Shown here piece by piece: positions 42,086 through 51,600 of a stretch of 64,000 nucleotides of DNA. The position numbers and the translations under genes were made by a program. Location of the stretch: assembly GCF_002161595.1 (NCBI RefSeq), contig NZ_NFID01000013.1, positions 46,213 through 110,212 of the forward strand, read 5' to 3'. How positions within the stretch are numbered: position 1 is the first letter of the stretch; each line of letters opens with the position of its first letter. The notes under the pieces are model-generated. The model saw nothing but the letters and a program-made list of their open reading frames with translations. It did not search any database and was not told the origin of the DNA. The stretch comes from Gemmiger sp. An50. GTDB lineage: Bacteria > Bacillota > Clostridia > Oscillospirales > Ruminococcaceae.

Positions 42086-42655
42086 ATGATCAAAAATGGA
42101 TTTTTGACCTTTTGCTTTTCTTTCATCCCGGGCGCGGGGCAGATGTATCAGGGATACATGAAGCGCGGCCTTTCTCAGATGACGGCCTTCGTGCTGCTCA
42201 TTGCTTTGGGTGCCGGGCTCTTCGGACCCATCGCGGTATTTGCCGCTGTGGTGTATATGTACAGCTTCTTCGATTCGCTGAACCTGCGTGCTCAGCTGAA
42301 GATGGGCATCTGCCCGCCGGACGATTACCAGTTCGACCTGGACGAGGTGAAAGGCTTTGCCCGTTTGGCCATGCAGCGCCACAATCTGGTGGGCTGGGGC
42401 CTGGTGCTGCTGGGCGTCTGGGGCCTGTACTCCAACTTCATCTATCCCTGGGTGTGGGATCTGGCCGACATCTTCGGCTACGACAACCCGGTAGTGAACG
42501 CGGTGCGTTCCCTTATCAACAACCTGCCCACTTTGGTGGTTTCGGTGATCTTTGTGTATGCGGGCGTGCGCCTGATCCGGGGCTCCGGCCCGAAAAAGGG
42601 CGGCGAGCTGCCCCAGGAGCTGGATGAGGACTTTACCGAATACAAGGGCGAATGA
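42086..42655 (+). CDS. TM2-like membrane protein in the sigma operon
   Basis: A 189-residue protein with about four helices. The N-terminus has the motif FIPGAGQMYQGYMKRG typical of small TM2-type membrane proteins of unknown role; the rest is a longer extension with a conserved-looking DEVKGFARLAMQRHN loop. ATG 42086 is chosen; GGGAG lies about 11 bases upstream, and an ATG at 42068 overlaps it. It is 33 bases after the anti-sigma gene, so it belongs to the same operon. Confidence 0.75.
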   Translation: MIKNGFLTFCFSFIPGAGQMYQGYMKRGLSQMTAFVLLIALGAGLFGPIAVFAAVVYMYSFFDSLNLRAQLKMGICPPDDYQFDLDEVKGFARLAMQRHNLVGWGLVLLGVWGLYSNFIYPWVWDLADIFGYDNPVVNAVRSLINNLPTLVVSVIFVYAGVRLIRGSGPKKGGELPQELDEDFTEYKGE

Positions 42656-42669
42656 GAGAGGAACAGGCA

Positions 42670-43644
42670 ATGAATAATACGGATTTTGAACCCATGACCC
42701 CCATGGAGGAAACTGCGCAGGCCGGACAGCAGGCAGACGAGAAGGCAGCCGCGCCGGAATACGTCCGGCAGCCCCGGCGGGAGAAGCAGAGCCGCCCCGC
42801 TCAGCCCAAGGTGCGCCGGGTAGGCTTTTTCACCCTGGGCATTGCGCTGATCCTCACCGGTGGCTGTATTGCTGCCAGCATGGTATTGAAGGACTTCCCT
42901 CTGTTCACTGTGGCCAAGCTGGCGCCGCTGGTGCTGGTGGCCCTGGGTGTGGAGGTGCTGTGGGCCAACGCCCGTAAGGGCGACGCCCAGCTGAAATACG
43001 ACCTGCTGAGCATGTTCGTCTGCTTTGTGCTTATCTGCGCCAGCATGGCCGCGGCCACGGTGCCCATCCTGCTGCGCTACTACGGGCCGGACCGGGAATA
43101 CACCGAGCGGCGGCTGGAACAGGAGCTGGAGCAGCAGCTGCAGGAGAAGCTGCCCGTCGGCAGTGTGCTGGACGGCTACAGCTCGGTGGATCTGAGCCGG
43201 ATGGAGTTTGATAAGGAAATGACTCTGGCGGATCTGAAAACCGAGGACTGGGTGCGGGTAAACCTGACACTTGCCGGGACTTATGCGGACGAGAATGCTT
43301 TCGCCGAGGCCTGCGCCCAGATGCTGCCTACCCTGCGGGAGCTGGGTGTGAATCAGGTGAATTTCCGCTCGGAGAACGAGGATGACCAGTGGGAGCTGCA
43401 GATCGGCGGTGTGTTCCAGATGAACGCCAGCGCTCAGGAGCTGGCCGGGCGGGTGACCCACATGGTGCGCTACTGGGAGGACGACAGCTACACCTGGTGG
43501 GATGAGGCTAATCTGAAGGCTTATCTGGCCGAAAAGGCGCAGACCGAGCTGCAGGAGCCTCAGCCGGAAGAGGAGCCGGTGGAGAGTGCCGTGGAAGAAT
43601 CCAGCGAGACCAGCGCGGAAGTGGCCGCGGTGGAGAACGGCTGA
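42670..43644 (+). CDS. Membrane protein of unknown function, last in the sigma operon
   Basis: A 324-residue protein that I cannot assign to a family. It has a Gln/Glu/Pro-rich, basic cytoplasmic N-terminus (about 1-48), three membrane helices (about 50-72, 77-98, 114-137), an extracellular soluble domain (about 140-290) and an acidic Glu/Pro-rich tail. ATG 42670 has AGAGAGGAA upstream; ATG 42652 overlaps the previous stop and is an alternative. Operon position suggests envelope sensing or a target of the sigma factor. Ends at a compound hairpin terminator. Confidence 0.7.
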   Translation: MNNTDFEPMTPMEETAQAGQQADEKAAAPEYVRQPRREKQSRPAQPKVRRVGFFTLGIALILTGGCIAASMVLKDFPLFTVAKLAPLVLVALGVEVLWANARKGDAQLKYDLLSMFVCFVLICASMAAATVPILLRYYGPDREYTERRLEQELEQQLQEKLPVGSVLDGYSSVDLSRMEFDKEMTLADLKTEDWVRVNLTLAGTYADENAFAEACAQMLPTLRELGVNQVNFRSENEDDQWELQIGGVFQMNASAQELAGRVTHMVRYWEDDSYTWWDEANLKAYLAEKAQTELQEPQPEEEPVESAVEESSETSAEVAAVENG

Positions 43645-43670
43645 GCGCCGGACAATCGAATCATGCAGAA

Positions 43671-43723
43671 AAAGCCCCGCCAGGGCTGCGCGAAAAGCGC
43701 ATGCCCGGCGGGGCTTCTTTTTT
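43671..43723. terminator. Bidirectional compound terminator
   Basis: Nested hairpin: outer stem AAAGCCCCGCC/GGCGGGGCTT, inner GGGCTGCGC/GCGCATGCCC stem, ends CTTTTTT on the plus strand. Lies between the sigma operon and the convergent gtrA gene. Confidence 0.87.
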
Positions 43724-43730
43724 GGAAAAA

Positions 43731-44159
43731 TCAGTAGACGAAGGCGTTCTGTACCAGATAATTGATTACGAAAAGGGCCACGTCCACCGGGATTTTGGCG
43801 CCCAGTTCCGGAAGGGCGGGCACAAACGAAACCAGCAGCGCAACCAAAAATGCGCTGGCCAGGGTTTTGAGCACGGTGAGAATGGTGTAGAGGGTGGCGC
43901 TGCGCTGGTGGGCGGCCTGGCTCTGGAACACAAAGAAATAGTTGATCAGATAGTTCATCAGGCTGGAGAGCACCCGCGCCGCAATTGTTGCGGCGGTGAT
44001 GTAGACCGCCTCCGGCAGATAAGGCCGCAGCGCGCAGCACAGCAGCCAGAACGCCCCCAGGTCCACCCCGGAGGAAACCAGCGAGGAGGCGGCAAAGGGC
44101 ACGAAGGTCCGCCAGCCGTGTTTTTCGGCGGCAGACGTCAGGGAAATCGAAGAATTCAT
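43731..44159 (-). CDS. GtrA-family membrane protein
   Basis: A 142-residue protein with four membrane helices (GtrA/DPMS2 family). GtrA proteins take part in moving or modifying lipid-linked sugars at the surface, often with a glycosyltransferase. Conserved features include FAASSLVSSGVDLGAFWLL near the N-terminus and ARVLSSLMNYLINYFFVFQ in the middle. It is the last gene of the vanW-dltA-dltC-gtrA operon. Confidence 0.85.
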   Translation of the reverse strand: MNSSISLTSAAEKHGWRTFVPFAASSLVSSGVDLGAFWLLCCALRPYLPEAVYITAATIAARVLSSLMNYLINYFFVFQSQAAHQRSATLYTILTVLKTLASAFLVALLVSFVPALPELGAKIPVDVALFVINYLVQNAFVY

Positions 44160-44194
44160 ATCATGTTACTCCATCAAAACAGGGAAAAGCAGGG

Positions 44195-44428
44195 TCACAG
44201 CGCCGCACGCACGGCGGAAAGGATAGTCTGTGCGCTGTGCAGCGCATCGGGGGAAAGCTGAGTGGGCGAGAGCTCCACGCCCAGGTCCTCCAGTCCCTCG
44301 AACAGGGTGATACGGGCCAGGGAATCCATCAGCCCGCTCTCGATCAGGTCCACGCCCTCCTCCAGCGCCCGGGGTGTGCCGCAGGCCTGGACGATCAGAT
44401 TCAGGATCATATCGTCGGTCAGTTGCAT
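44195..44428 (-). CDS. dltC: D-alanyl carrier protein DltC-like
   Basis: A 77-residue acyl-carrier-type protein. The 4'-phosphopantetheine attachment Ser is in ESGLMDSLARI (about residue 36). It follows the DltA-like ligase and would carry activated D-Ala as a thioester. GGAGG precedes ATG 44428. The standard partners DltB and DltD, needed to export D-Ala, are not in the operon. Confidence 0.82.
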   Translation of the reverse strand: MQLTDDMILNLIVQACGTPRALEEGVDLIESGLMDSLARITLFEGLEDLGVELSPTQLSPDALHSAQTILSAVRAAL

Positions 44429-44449
44429 GGAAAAACCTCCTTTTGACGC

Positions 44450-45949
44450 TTAACGCAGAAATTCCCGGGCCAGGTGTGCCCGGTCGCACTTGCCGTTTTC
44501 CGTCACCGGCAGCTCCTCCAGCCAGACAAAGCGGCCGGGCAGCATGTAGGCGGGCAAGCGCAGGGCCAGCAGACGGCGGACTTCGTCGTCCGGCAGGCGG
44601 GCGGTTTCCGTCGCCTGCAAAAAGGCACAGATCCGGCGCACCCGGCCGTCCGGTGCACGCTGGGGCAGCACCGCTGCCCGCTCCACGCCGGGCAGGGTGC
44701 GCAGCGCGGCTTCCACCTCGCCGGGCTCGATACGCCAGCCGCAGTATTTCAGCTGATCGTCCAGGCGTCCGGTGCACCAGACGTGGCCATCCCGTACAAA
44801 ACCGCTGTCGCCGGTGCGGTACCAGTCGCCGGAAAACCGGGCATCGCCGCTGCCGGGCAGGTAGCCGGAAAATACGCTCACGCCCCGCAGGGCCAGCTCG
44901 CCGGGTTCGCCCTCGGCCAGCACGGTGCCCTCCGGGCTGAGGGCGGCGATCTCCACCGCCGCATCCGCCGCAAGGCCCACCGGCAGAGGGCCTTCGGCAA
45001 AGGCGGCCAGGGCGTCGGCAGCATTCACCGCACACACCGCGCAGGCGGCTTCGGTGGGACCGTAGGCGTTCAACAGGGCCACGCCTGGAAAACGGGCCAG
45101 GAATTTTTCCGCCGCAGGCCTTGGCAGCGCCTCGCCGCAGCAGAACACCGCCCGCAGCTTGGGCATCAGCGCGGGAGAAAAGTCCCTGTCGCACAGGCAC
45201 AGCTCCAGGAAGGTGGGGGTGCAGACCAGCACCGCCGCACCGCTGGCGCTAAGCCGCCGGAACAGCAGGGCCGGGTCGGCAAGCTCCTCGCGGGTCAGGC
45301 TCACCAGCCGTCCCTGCCCGCAGAAGGCAAGGGTCAGGTCCGCCAGCGAGAGATCGAAAGAAAAGGTCGCCTGCCCCACCACCGTTTCGCCGGGGGAAAG
45401 GGCCAGCGCGGGCTGGGCGGTGAGCCAGCGGGCGAAATTCGCCACGGCTCGCCGGGGCACCGGGATGCCCTTGGGCTGGCCGGTGCTGCCGGAGGAAAAC
45501 AGGATATAGGCGGTCTGTTCCGGGCCGCAGGGCCGGGGCGCGGCCAGCGGTTCGATGATGCCCGGCTCACACATGGGCCAGAGGGGTGCGGTGGGCAGCT
45601 GCTCCGGCCAGGGGGCAGGGGCTTCGTCCGCAAACAGCAGGGCGGCGGCGCCCGCCTGACGGAACACCGCCTCCACCCGGGCGGCGGGCCAGCTTTCGTC
45701 ACAGGGCACATAGGCCCGGCCCGCCAGCAGGCAGGCCAGCATGCCCACCGGCAGGGCGGGCTGCTTGTGGCCATAGAGCAGAATGGGGCCTTCGCCCGGC
45801 CAAAGCTGTTCCAGTGCGGCGGCCAGCACCCGGGCACGGGTGACCAGCTGGCCGTAGCTAAGCCCCCATCCGCCGCTTTCGTAGGCGGCCAGATGGGGGC
45901 TTTTGGCGCAGTGTTCCATAAGATCGGTCAAACAAATTTGTTCGTTCAC
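44450..45949 (-). CDS. dltA: D-alanine--D-alanyl carrier protein ligase (DltA-like)
   Basis: An adenylate-forming enzyme of 499 aa that activates D-Ala with ATP and loads it onto DltC. Core motifs: AYILFSSGSTGQPKG (A3), NAYGPTEAA (A5), WYRTGDSG (A7), GRLDDQLKYCGWRIEPGEVE (A8), and ENGKCDR with the catalytic Lys (A10). The region CTPTFLELCL...CCGEALP aligns with the D-Ala pocket of DltA. GTG 45949 follows AAAGGAG and overlaps the VanW stop (GTGA), showing translational coupling. Another small amino acid as substrate is possible. Confidence 0.85.
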   Translation of the reverse strand: MNEQICLTDLMEHCAKSPHLAAYESGGWGLSYGQLVTRARVLAAALEQLWPGEGPILLYGHKQPALPVGMLACLLAGRAYVPCDESWPAARVEAVFRQAGAAALLFADEAPAPWPEQLPTAPLWPMCEPGIIEPLAAPRPCGPEQTAYILFSSGSTGQPKGIPVPRRAVANFARWLTAQPALALSPGETVVGQATFSFDLSLADLTLAFCGQGRLVSLTREELADPALLFRRLSASGAAVLVCTPTFLELCLCDRDFSPALMPKLRAVFCCGEALPRPAAEKFLARFPGVALLNAYGPTEAACAVCAVNAADALAAFAEGPLPVGLAADAAVEIAALSPEGTVLAEGEPGELALRGVSVFSGYLPGSGDARFSGDWYRTGDSGFVRDGHVWCTGRLDDQLKYCGWRIEPGEVEAALRTLPGVERAAVLPQRAPDGRVRRICAFLQATETARLPDDEVRRLLALRLPAYMLPGRFVWLEELPVTENGKCDRAHLAREFLR

Positions 45950-46821
45950 AAAGCATTCTCCTTTTGGGTGGGGCGGCACCAGCGGCCGCCGTCCTCCTCG
46001 CGCAGCTCTTCGGGAGGAATCAGCGCCGGGTCAAACAGCACCCGGGACCGGTTGTCCAGAATCAGGTCCCGGCGCAGCACCGCGCCGCTGGCCCGGTCGA
46101 TGGTGAGCTTGTACACCTGGCTCAGCCGGTAGTAGCCGCCCTCCAGGCGGGCGTAGTGGCTGTTTTCCTCCACCAGCCGGTAGCGGCAGGGGAAGGGCTG
46201 CAGGCAGCGCAGCTCGCCGCAGAGTTCATCCTCCCGCAGCCAGACCAGCAGCTGCACCGGCTGGCCGGTATCGTTGCGGAAGCGGTAGTCCACATTGTTG
46301 TAAAACACCGAGGTGCCGGTGCCAAAGGGCACGGTACGCCGCTCATCCGGGAACAACGCGTCGGAATGGTGGTGCAGCTCGGTGACGGTGAGGGGGCTGT
46401 TCAGCACCAGCCAGTGGATCAGGTTCGCCAGCTGGCACAGCCCGCCCCCGATGCCTCGGCCCAGATTGCCGCCGGAGATGGTCAGTCCTTCCTGGTAGCC
46501 CTTGCGGCGGGTGGCGTTGCCCACCGTGCGCCAGAAGGAAAAGGTCTCGCCCGGGGCGATGATCAGCCCGTTCACCTTCGCGGCAGCCAGCTCCAGATTG
46601 CGGGCCTTGCCCTCCTGCAGCCGGGGGGCCACCCCAGCCAGCCGGCGGCGGATCACCGAGCAGTGGCCCTTCACCAGAGCAGGCAGCGGCTCGGCCTGCC
46701 GGGTATTTGCGAACCGCTGGCGGCCGGTCAGGTCCCGCACCCGGCGCAGAAACCGTTCCTTACGCAGCGCGATCCAGTAGCACACCGGACCGTATTCACA
46801 AAACAGTTTTCGCTGCGCCAT
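45946..46821 (-). CDS. VanW-family protein
   Basis: A 291-residue protein of the VanW family (YoaR-related). The family core is clear: NLELAAAKVNGLIIAPGETFSFW, GGNLGRGIGGGLCQLANLIHW, TELHHHSDA and GTSVFYNNVDYRFRN. VanW occurs in some vancomycin resistance clusters but has no known reaction; here it leads an operon with dltA, dltC and gtrA, pointing to cell-wall or surface polymer decoration. No signal peptide or membrane helix is evident. CGAGGAGGAAAC precedes ATG 46821. Confidence 0.85.
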   Translation of the reverse strand: MAQRKLFCEYGPVCYWIALRKERFLRRVRDLTGRQRFANTRQAEPLPALVKGHCSVIRRRLAGVAPRLQEGKARNLELAAAKVNGLIIAPGETFSFWRTVGNATRRKGYQEGLTISGGNLGRGIGGGLCQLANLIHWLVLNSPLTVTELHHHSDALFPDERRTVPFGTGTSVFYNNVDYRFRNDTGQPVQLLVWLREDELCGELRCLQPFPCRYRLVEENSHYARLEGGYYRLSQVYKLTIDRASGAVLRRDLILDNRSRVLFDPALIPPEELREEDGGRWCRPTQKENAL

Positions 46822-46872
46822 GGTGTTTCCTCCTCGTTGCCTCGCGGGCTTGCCCGGAAAAAGTATAAGCTT

Positions 46873-46901
46873 ACGATACAATATCCCGGGGGAGATGTCA
46901 A
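46873..46901 (-). promoter_or_regulatory. Promoter of the vanW-dltA-dltC-gtrA operon
   Basis: Minus-strand perfect TTGACA (plus 46896-46901), 17-base spacer, TATCGT (plus 46873-46878). Confidence 0.65.
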
Positions 46902-46955
46902 ACAACAAACGCCCGATCTGTTAAAAAATAAACGCATTTGTAAAATGGTTTTTGG

Positions 46956-46984
46956 TTGTACTTTGGTCCGGCCCATGCTACACT
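46956..46984 (+). promoter_or_regulatory. Promoter of the UMF1 transporter gene
   Basis: TTGTAC (46956-46961), 17-base spacer, TACACT (46979-46984). Divergent from the vanW promoter, about 55 bases apart. Confidence 0.65.
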
Positions 46985-47054
46985 GAACATGGATTACTTC
47001 AAAAGTTTGAACAGTTGCCGCGGCGGATTTCGGCCCGGTGGAAAGGTGAGAAAA

Positions 47055-48416
47055 ATGAAACTGCTCAAAGGATATACCAAGGAAGAAAAGAGCTGGATGA
47101 TGTACGACTGGGCCAACAGCGCCCATTCGGTGATCGTGGTTACCATTCTGCCCATCTTCTACAATACGGTGGTGGGCTACATGGCGGACTCCGCTTCCGG
47201 CATGAGCACCTGGGGCTACGCCACCAGCGCGGCCATGGCCATCGTGGCGCTGCTGGCTCCGGTGCTGGGCGTGTTCGGCGACTTCAAGGGCATGCGCAAA
47301 AAGCTGTTTGTGGGCTTTATGCTGGTGGGCGTTGTGTCCTGTGCGGTGATGGCCGCCACCCCCATGATGAACTTCATGGAGCCGGGCATGGCGGAAAAGG
47401 TGGGCATGGCGGTGCTGGCACTGTACATTCTGTCCACCATCGGCTTCGCGGGCGCAAACCTGTATTACGACAGCTTCTTGAACGACGTGACCACCGAGGA
47501 CCGGATGGACAAGGTGTCCACCATGGGTTACGGCATGGGCTACATCGGCGGCTCCACCATCCCGCTGCTGGTGTTCCTGATTCTGAACCTGGTGCTGGGC
47601 AGCGATAAGATGCTGTTCTGCCTGTCCTTCGCCTTCGGTCTGACCGCCGTGTGGTGGCTGGTGTTCAGTATCCCTCTGCTGAAAAATGTGGAGCAGAAGA
47701 GCTACAACGAAAAGACCAAGGGCGCTGTGGGTCACGCGCTGCGGGGCTTGGCCGGTACCGTGAAGGAGATCTTCCATCACAAGGCCATGTTCGTGTATCT
47801 GATCGCCTACTTCTTCTACATCGACGGCGTGAACACCATCATTCATATGTCCACCAGCTACGGTGACACCCTGGGCCTGGATTCCACCAGCATGCTGCTG
47901 GCGCTGCTGCTGGTGCAGGTGCTGGGCCTGCCCTTCTGCCTGCTGTACATCAAGGCCAGCGAAAAGTTCGGCGCCCGCGCGATGGTGGGTGTGGGCATCT
48001 GCATCTATGTGGGCGTGACCATTTTCGGCTTCTTCCTGCGGGAGGTCTGGCAGTTCTGGGTCATGGCCATCATGGTGGCCACCAGCCAGGGCGGCATCCA
48101 AGCGCTGAGCCGCAGCATGTTCGGTAAGATGATCCCGGACAAAAAGCGCAGCGGCGAGTTCTTCGGCTTCTACGATATTTTCGGCAAGTTCAGCGCCATC
48201 ATGGGCCCGGCCCTGGTGGGCTGGAGCAGCGCCATTGCTTCGGGCGTGGCGCTGAACAAGATGGGCCTGACCCGTGCTACCGCCAGCGCCGAGGTGCTGG
48301 CCCAGGTGGACACCGCGGCCGCGCCCTGGGGCATTCTGAGCCTGCTGCTGATCTTCTTCGTGGGCGGCGGGTTGTATTTCTTCGTGCTGCCCCGCTATCT
48401 GAACGAGAAAAAGTAA
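47055..48416 (+). CDS. MFS transporter, UMF1 family
   Basis: A 453-residue major facilitator with about 12 membrane helices. MMYDWANSAHSVIVVTILP at the N-terminus and SQGGIQALSRSMFGKMIP in helix 10-11 are diagnostic of the UMF1 group (YxiO-like), which is related to the autophagy vacuolar effluxer Atg22. The substrate in bacteria is unknown; amino acid efflux is a guess. GGTGGAAAGGTGAG precedes ATG 47055. Single-gene unit. Confidence 0.9.
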   Translation: MKLLKGYTKEEKSWMMYDWANSAHSVIVVTILPIFYNTVVGYMADSASGMSTWGYATSAAMAIVALLAPVLGVFGDFKGMRKKLFVGFMLVGVVSCAVMAATPMMNFMEPGMAEKVGMAVLALYILSTIGFAGANLYYDSFLNDVTTEDRMDKVSTMGYGMGYIGGSTIPLLVFLILNLVLGSDKMLFCLSFAFGLTAVWWLVFSIPLLKNVEQKSYNEKTKGAVGHALRGLAGTVKEIFHHKAMFVYLIAYFFYIDGVNTIIHMSTSYGDTLGLDSTSMLLALLLVQVLGLPFCLLYIKASEKFGARAMVGVGICIYVGVTIFGFFLREVWQFWVMAIMVATSQGGIQALSRSMFGKMIPDKKRSGEFFGFYDIFGKFSAIMGPALVGWSSAIASGVALNKMGLTRATASAEVLAQVDTAAAPWGILSLLLIFFVGGGLYFFVLPRYLNEKK

Positions 48417-48434
48417 AACCAAAAAGAAAACACA

Positions 48435-48488
48435 AAAGAAAACCGCCCCGAGGCAAAAAACGACTGGCCCCGGCGGCGGTTTTCTTTT
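48435..48488 (+). terminator. Terminator of the UMF1 gene
   Basis: Stem AAAAGAAAACCGCC with GGCGGTTTTCTTTT and an inner GCC-rich pairing; T-rich end. A TATAAT begins at its last base (48488-48493) and may be the -10 of mfd. Confidence 0.85.
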
Positions 48489-48604
48489 ATAATTTAGGTA
48501 GAACCGAAAAAAGCGGGCATGTGGCCCGCAGGACCCCCTGGCCCCCGAGAGGGCCGGGGCAAATGGTGCTGCCCGAAAACGGCAGAAAACAGAAAGGACA
48601 CCCC

Positions 48605-51600
48605 ATGTTCGAGAGCTTCAAACACACAGCGGAATACAAGCGCCTGCAAACGGCGCTGCAGACCCCCGGCGCGGCGGCATTGTTCGGCATGCCTCCGGTG
48701 GCCCACGCCCGCATTTTGAGCGAGCTGGCGGCCGACGGCGGCCGCAGCCTGCTGGTGGTGACCCCCGGCGAGGCCGAGGCCACCCGCTTTGCCCAGGACC
48801 TGGAGGCGCTGGGCATGCCCGCCGCGGTTTTCCCGCCCCGGGATTTTCTTCTGCGGCCCATCGAGGGTGCGGGCAGAGAATACGAGTACCGCCGCCTGGC
48901 GGTGCTGGGCGATCTGGTGGGCGGCCGCCTACGGGCGGTGTGCGTGCCCGCTGAGGCCCTGCTGCAATACACTGTGCCCAAAGCCGAGTTCTGCGCCAAC
49001 ACCCTGACCTTAAAGCCGGGCATGACCATCCCGGTGAAGGAGCTGGCCGCCCGACTGCTGGCGGCGGGCTACCACCGGCGCAGCCAGGTGGAAGGCCCCG
49101 GCCAGTTCAGCGTGAGGGGCGGCATTGTGGACGTGTTCCCGCCCGACTCCAAGGCCCCTGCCCGGGCCGAGTTCTGGGGCGATGAGATCGACACCCTGAA
49201 CAGCTTCGACATCCTCAGCCAGCGCCGGGACGATGCGCTGGAGAAGGTGTACATCTCGCCCGCCCGGGAGGTGCTGTTCGGCGACGCGGCCGAGACTGCC
49301 GCCGCTTTGCGCAGTGCTCTTGCCGCCCAGAAGGGCCGCCGGGCCAGCGCCATGGAAAAGGCCATGGAGGCGGACCTTGCCCAGCTGGACGCGGGCCTTG
49401 TGCCCGAGGCGCTGGACAAGTACCTGGGCATCCGGTACCCCAAGCCCGCTACTCTGCTGGATTACTTCGACAACGCCATTCTGGTGCTGGAGGAGCCCAG
49501 CGCCATCCGGGAAGCCCACAAGGCTACCCAGTTCCGCCGCACCGAGGAAATGAAGGGCCTGTTTGAGGAGGGCCTGCTCTGCCCGGGGCTGGACGTGCTG
49601 TATCAGGACCTGCCGGATCTGATGCATGCGGTGGACAGCATGCCCAGCCTGTGCTGCGAGAACTTTGCCCGCACCATGCCGGAGGTAAAGCTGAAGGACA
49701 TTGTAAATGCCCCGGCCCATGCCCACCCGCCCTTCAGCGGCGAGGTGGCCGCCTTGGCCGAGGACCTGGAGCCGCTGACCAAACAGGGTTACGTGGTGGA
49801 GCTGCTGGCGGGCACCTCCCGCGCCGCGGCGGCCCTGGCCAAGGACCTGGCGGCCAAGGGCTTTGCTGCCACTGCCGCCAAGGACGTATTGCCCGGCCCG
49901 GGTGTGGTTGCGGTGCGCCCGGGGCATCTGACCGGCGGCGCGGAGTTTCCCTTTGCCAAATACGCCCTCTTCACCAGCCGCAAGGCGGGCAGTGCCGACA
50001 CCGGCAAAAAGCCTGCCAAAAAGAAGAATAAGGACGCTCTTTCCAGCCTGACCGACATCAAGCCCGGCGACTATGTGGTGCACCAGAACCACGGCATCGG
50101 CATGTACACCGGCATCCAGCGGCTGGAAGTGCAGGGGGTGGTGAAGGACTACCTGAAAATCAGCTACGACAAGGGCGACACCCTGTATGTGCCGGTCACC
50201 CAGCTGGACCTGCTCAGCCGCTACACCGCCCCCGGCGATTCCGACAAGGTGAAGCTGGCGAAATTAGGCGGCACGGAGTGGGCCAAGACCCGCCGCCGGG
50301 TGAAGACCGCCGCCGCCGAGATGGCCCAGGAGCTAATCGAGCTGTACGCCAAGCGGCGGCAGGCCAAGGGTTTCGCCTTCCCGGAGGACAGCGACTGGCA
50401 GCGGGACTTTGAGACTCGCTTTGAATACGACGAGACCGGCGACCAGCTCACCGCCGCCGCCGAGATCAAAAAGGATATGGAAAAGCCCTGGCCCATGGAC
50501 CGCCTGCTCTGCGGCGACGTGGGCGTGGGCAAAACCGAGGTGGCCCTGCGGGCGGCCTTCAAGTGCATCATGGGCGGCAAGCAGTGCGCCATTCTGGCCC
50601 CCACCACTTTGCTGGCCTGGCAGCACTACAACGGTCTGTTGGCCCGGATGGAGGCCTTCCCGGTGAAGGCCGGGCTGCTCAGCCGGTTCCGCACCCCCAC
50701 CCAGCAGAAGAACACCCTGCGGGGCCTGAAGGAGGGCACCGTGGACGTGGTGGTGGGCACCCACCGGCTGCTGAGCGACGACGTGAAGTTCAAAGACTTA
50801 GGGCTTGTGATCATCGACGAGGAGCAGCGCTTCGGCGTCAAGCACAAGGAGAAGCTGAAGGAGGCCTTCATCGGGGTGGATATGCTCACCCTGTCCGCCA
50901 CGCCCATTCCCCGCACCCTGAACATGGCCATGAGCGGCATCCGGGACATGAGCACCATCGAGGAGCCGCCGGTGGAGCGCCAGCCCATCGAGACCTATGT
51001 GATGGAATACGACCGGACCATTGTGGCCGAGGCCATCAAAAAGGAGCTGGCCCGGGGCGGTCAGGTCTACTACCTGCACAACCGGGTGGACAGCATCGAC
51101 GCCTGCGCCGGAATGGTGGGGCAGATGGTGCCCGGCGCCCGCATCGCCACCGCCCACGGCAAGATGACCGAGGAGCAGCTGTCCAAGGTGTGGCAGCAGC
51201 TGCTGGACGGCGAGATCGACGTGCTGGTCTGCACCACACTGATCGAGACCGGTGTGGACGTGCGCAACTGCAACACCCTCATCATCGAGGATTCCGACAA
51301 GATGGGCCTGGCCCAGCTGTATCAGATTCGGGGCCGGGTGGGTCGTTCCGGCCGCAAGGCCTACGCCTACTTCACCTTCCAGCGGGACCGGGTGCTCACC
51401 GATGTGGCCGCCAAGCGGCTTTCCGCCATTCGCGAGTTCACCAGCTTCGGCTCCGGCTTCCGCATCGCCATGCGGGATTTGCAGATTCGGGGCGCGGGCA
51501 ACCTGCTGGGCCAGAGCCAGCACGGCCACATGGAGGCTGTGGGCTACGACCTGTATGTGAAGATCCTGAACAACGCCATTGCCATGGCCAAGGGCGAGGA

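Noticed and set aside
44195..45949. Non-ribosomal peptide synthetase module
   Set aside because: The adenylation and carrier genes align best with DltA and DltC, and no condensation or thioesterase domain is present.
47055..48416. Atg22-type role for the UMF1 transporter
   Set aside because: Similarity is to the wider family; no evidence for an autophagy-like process in bacteria.
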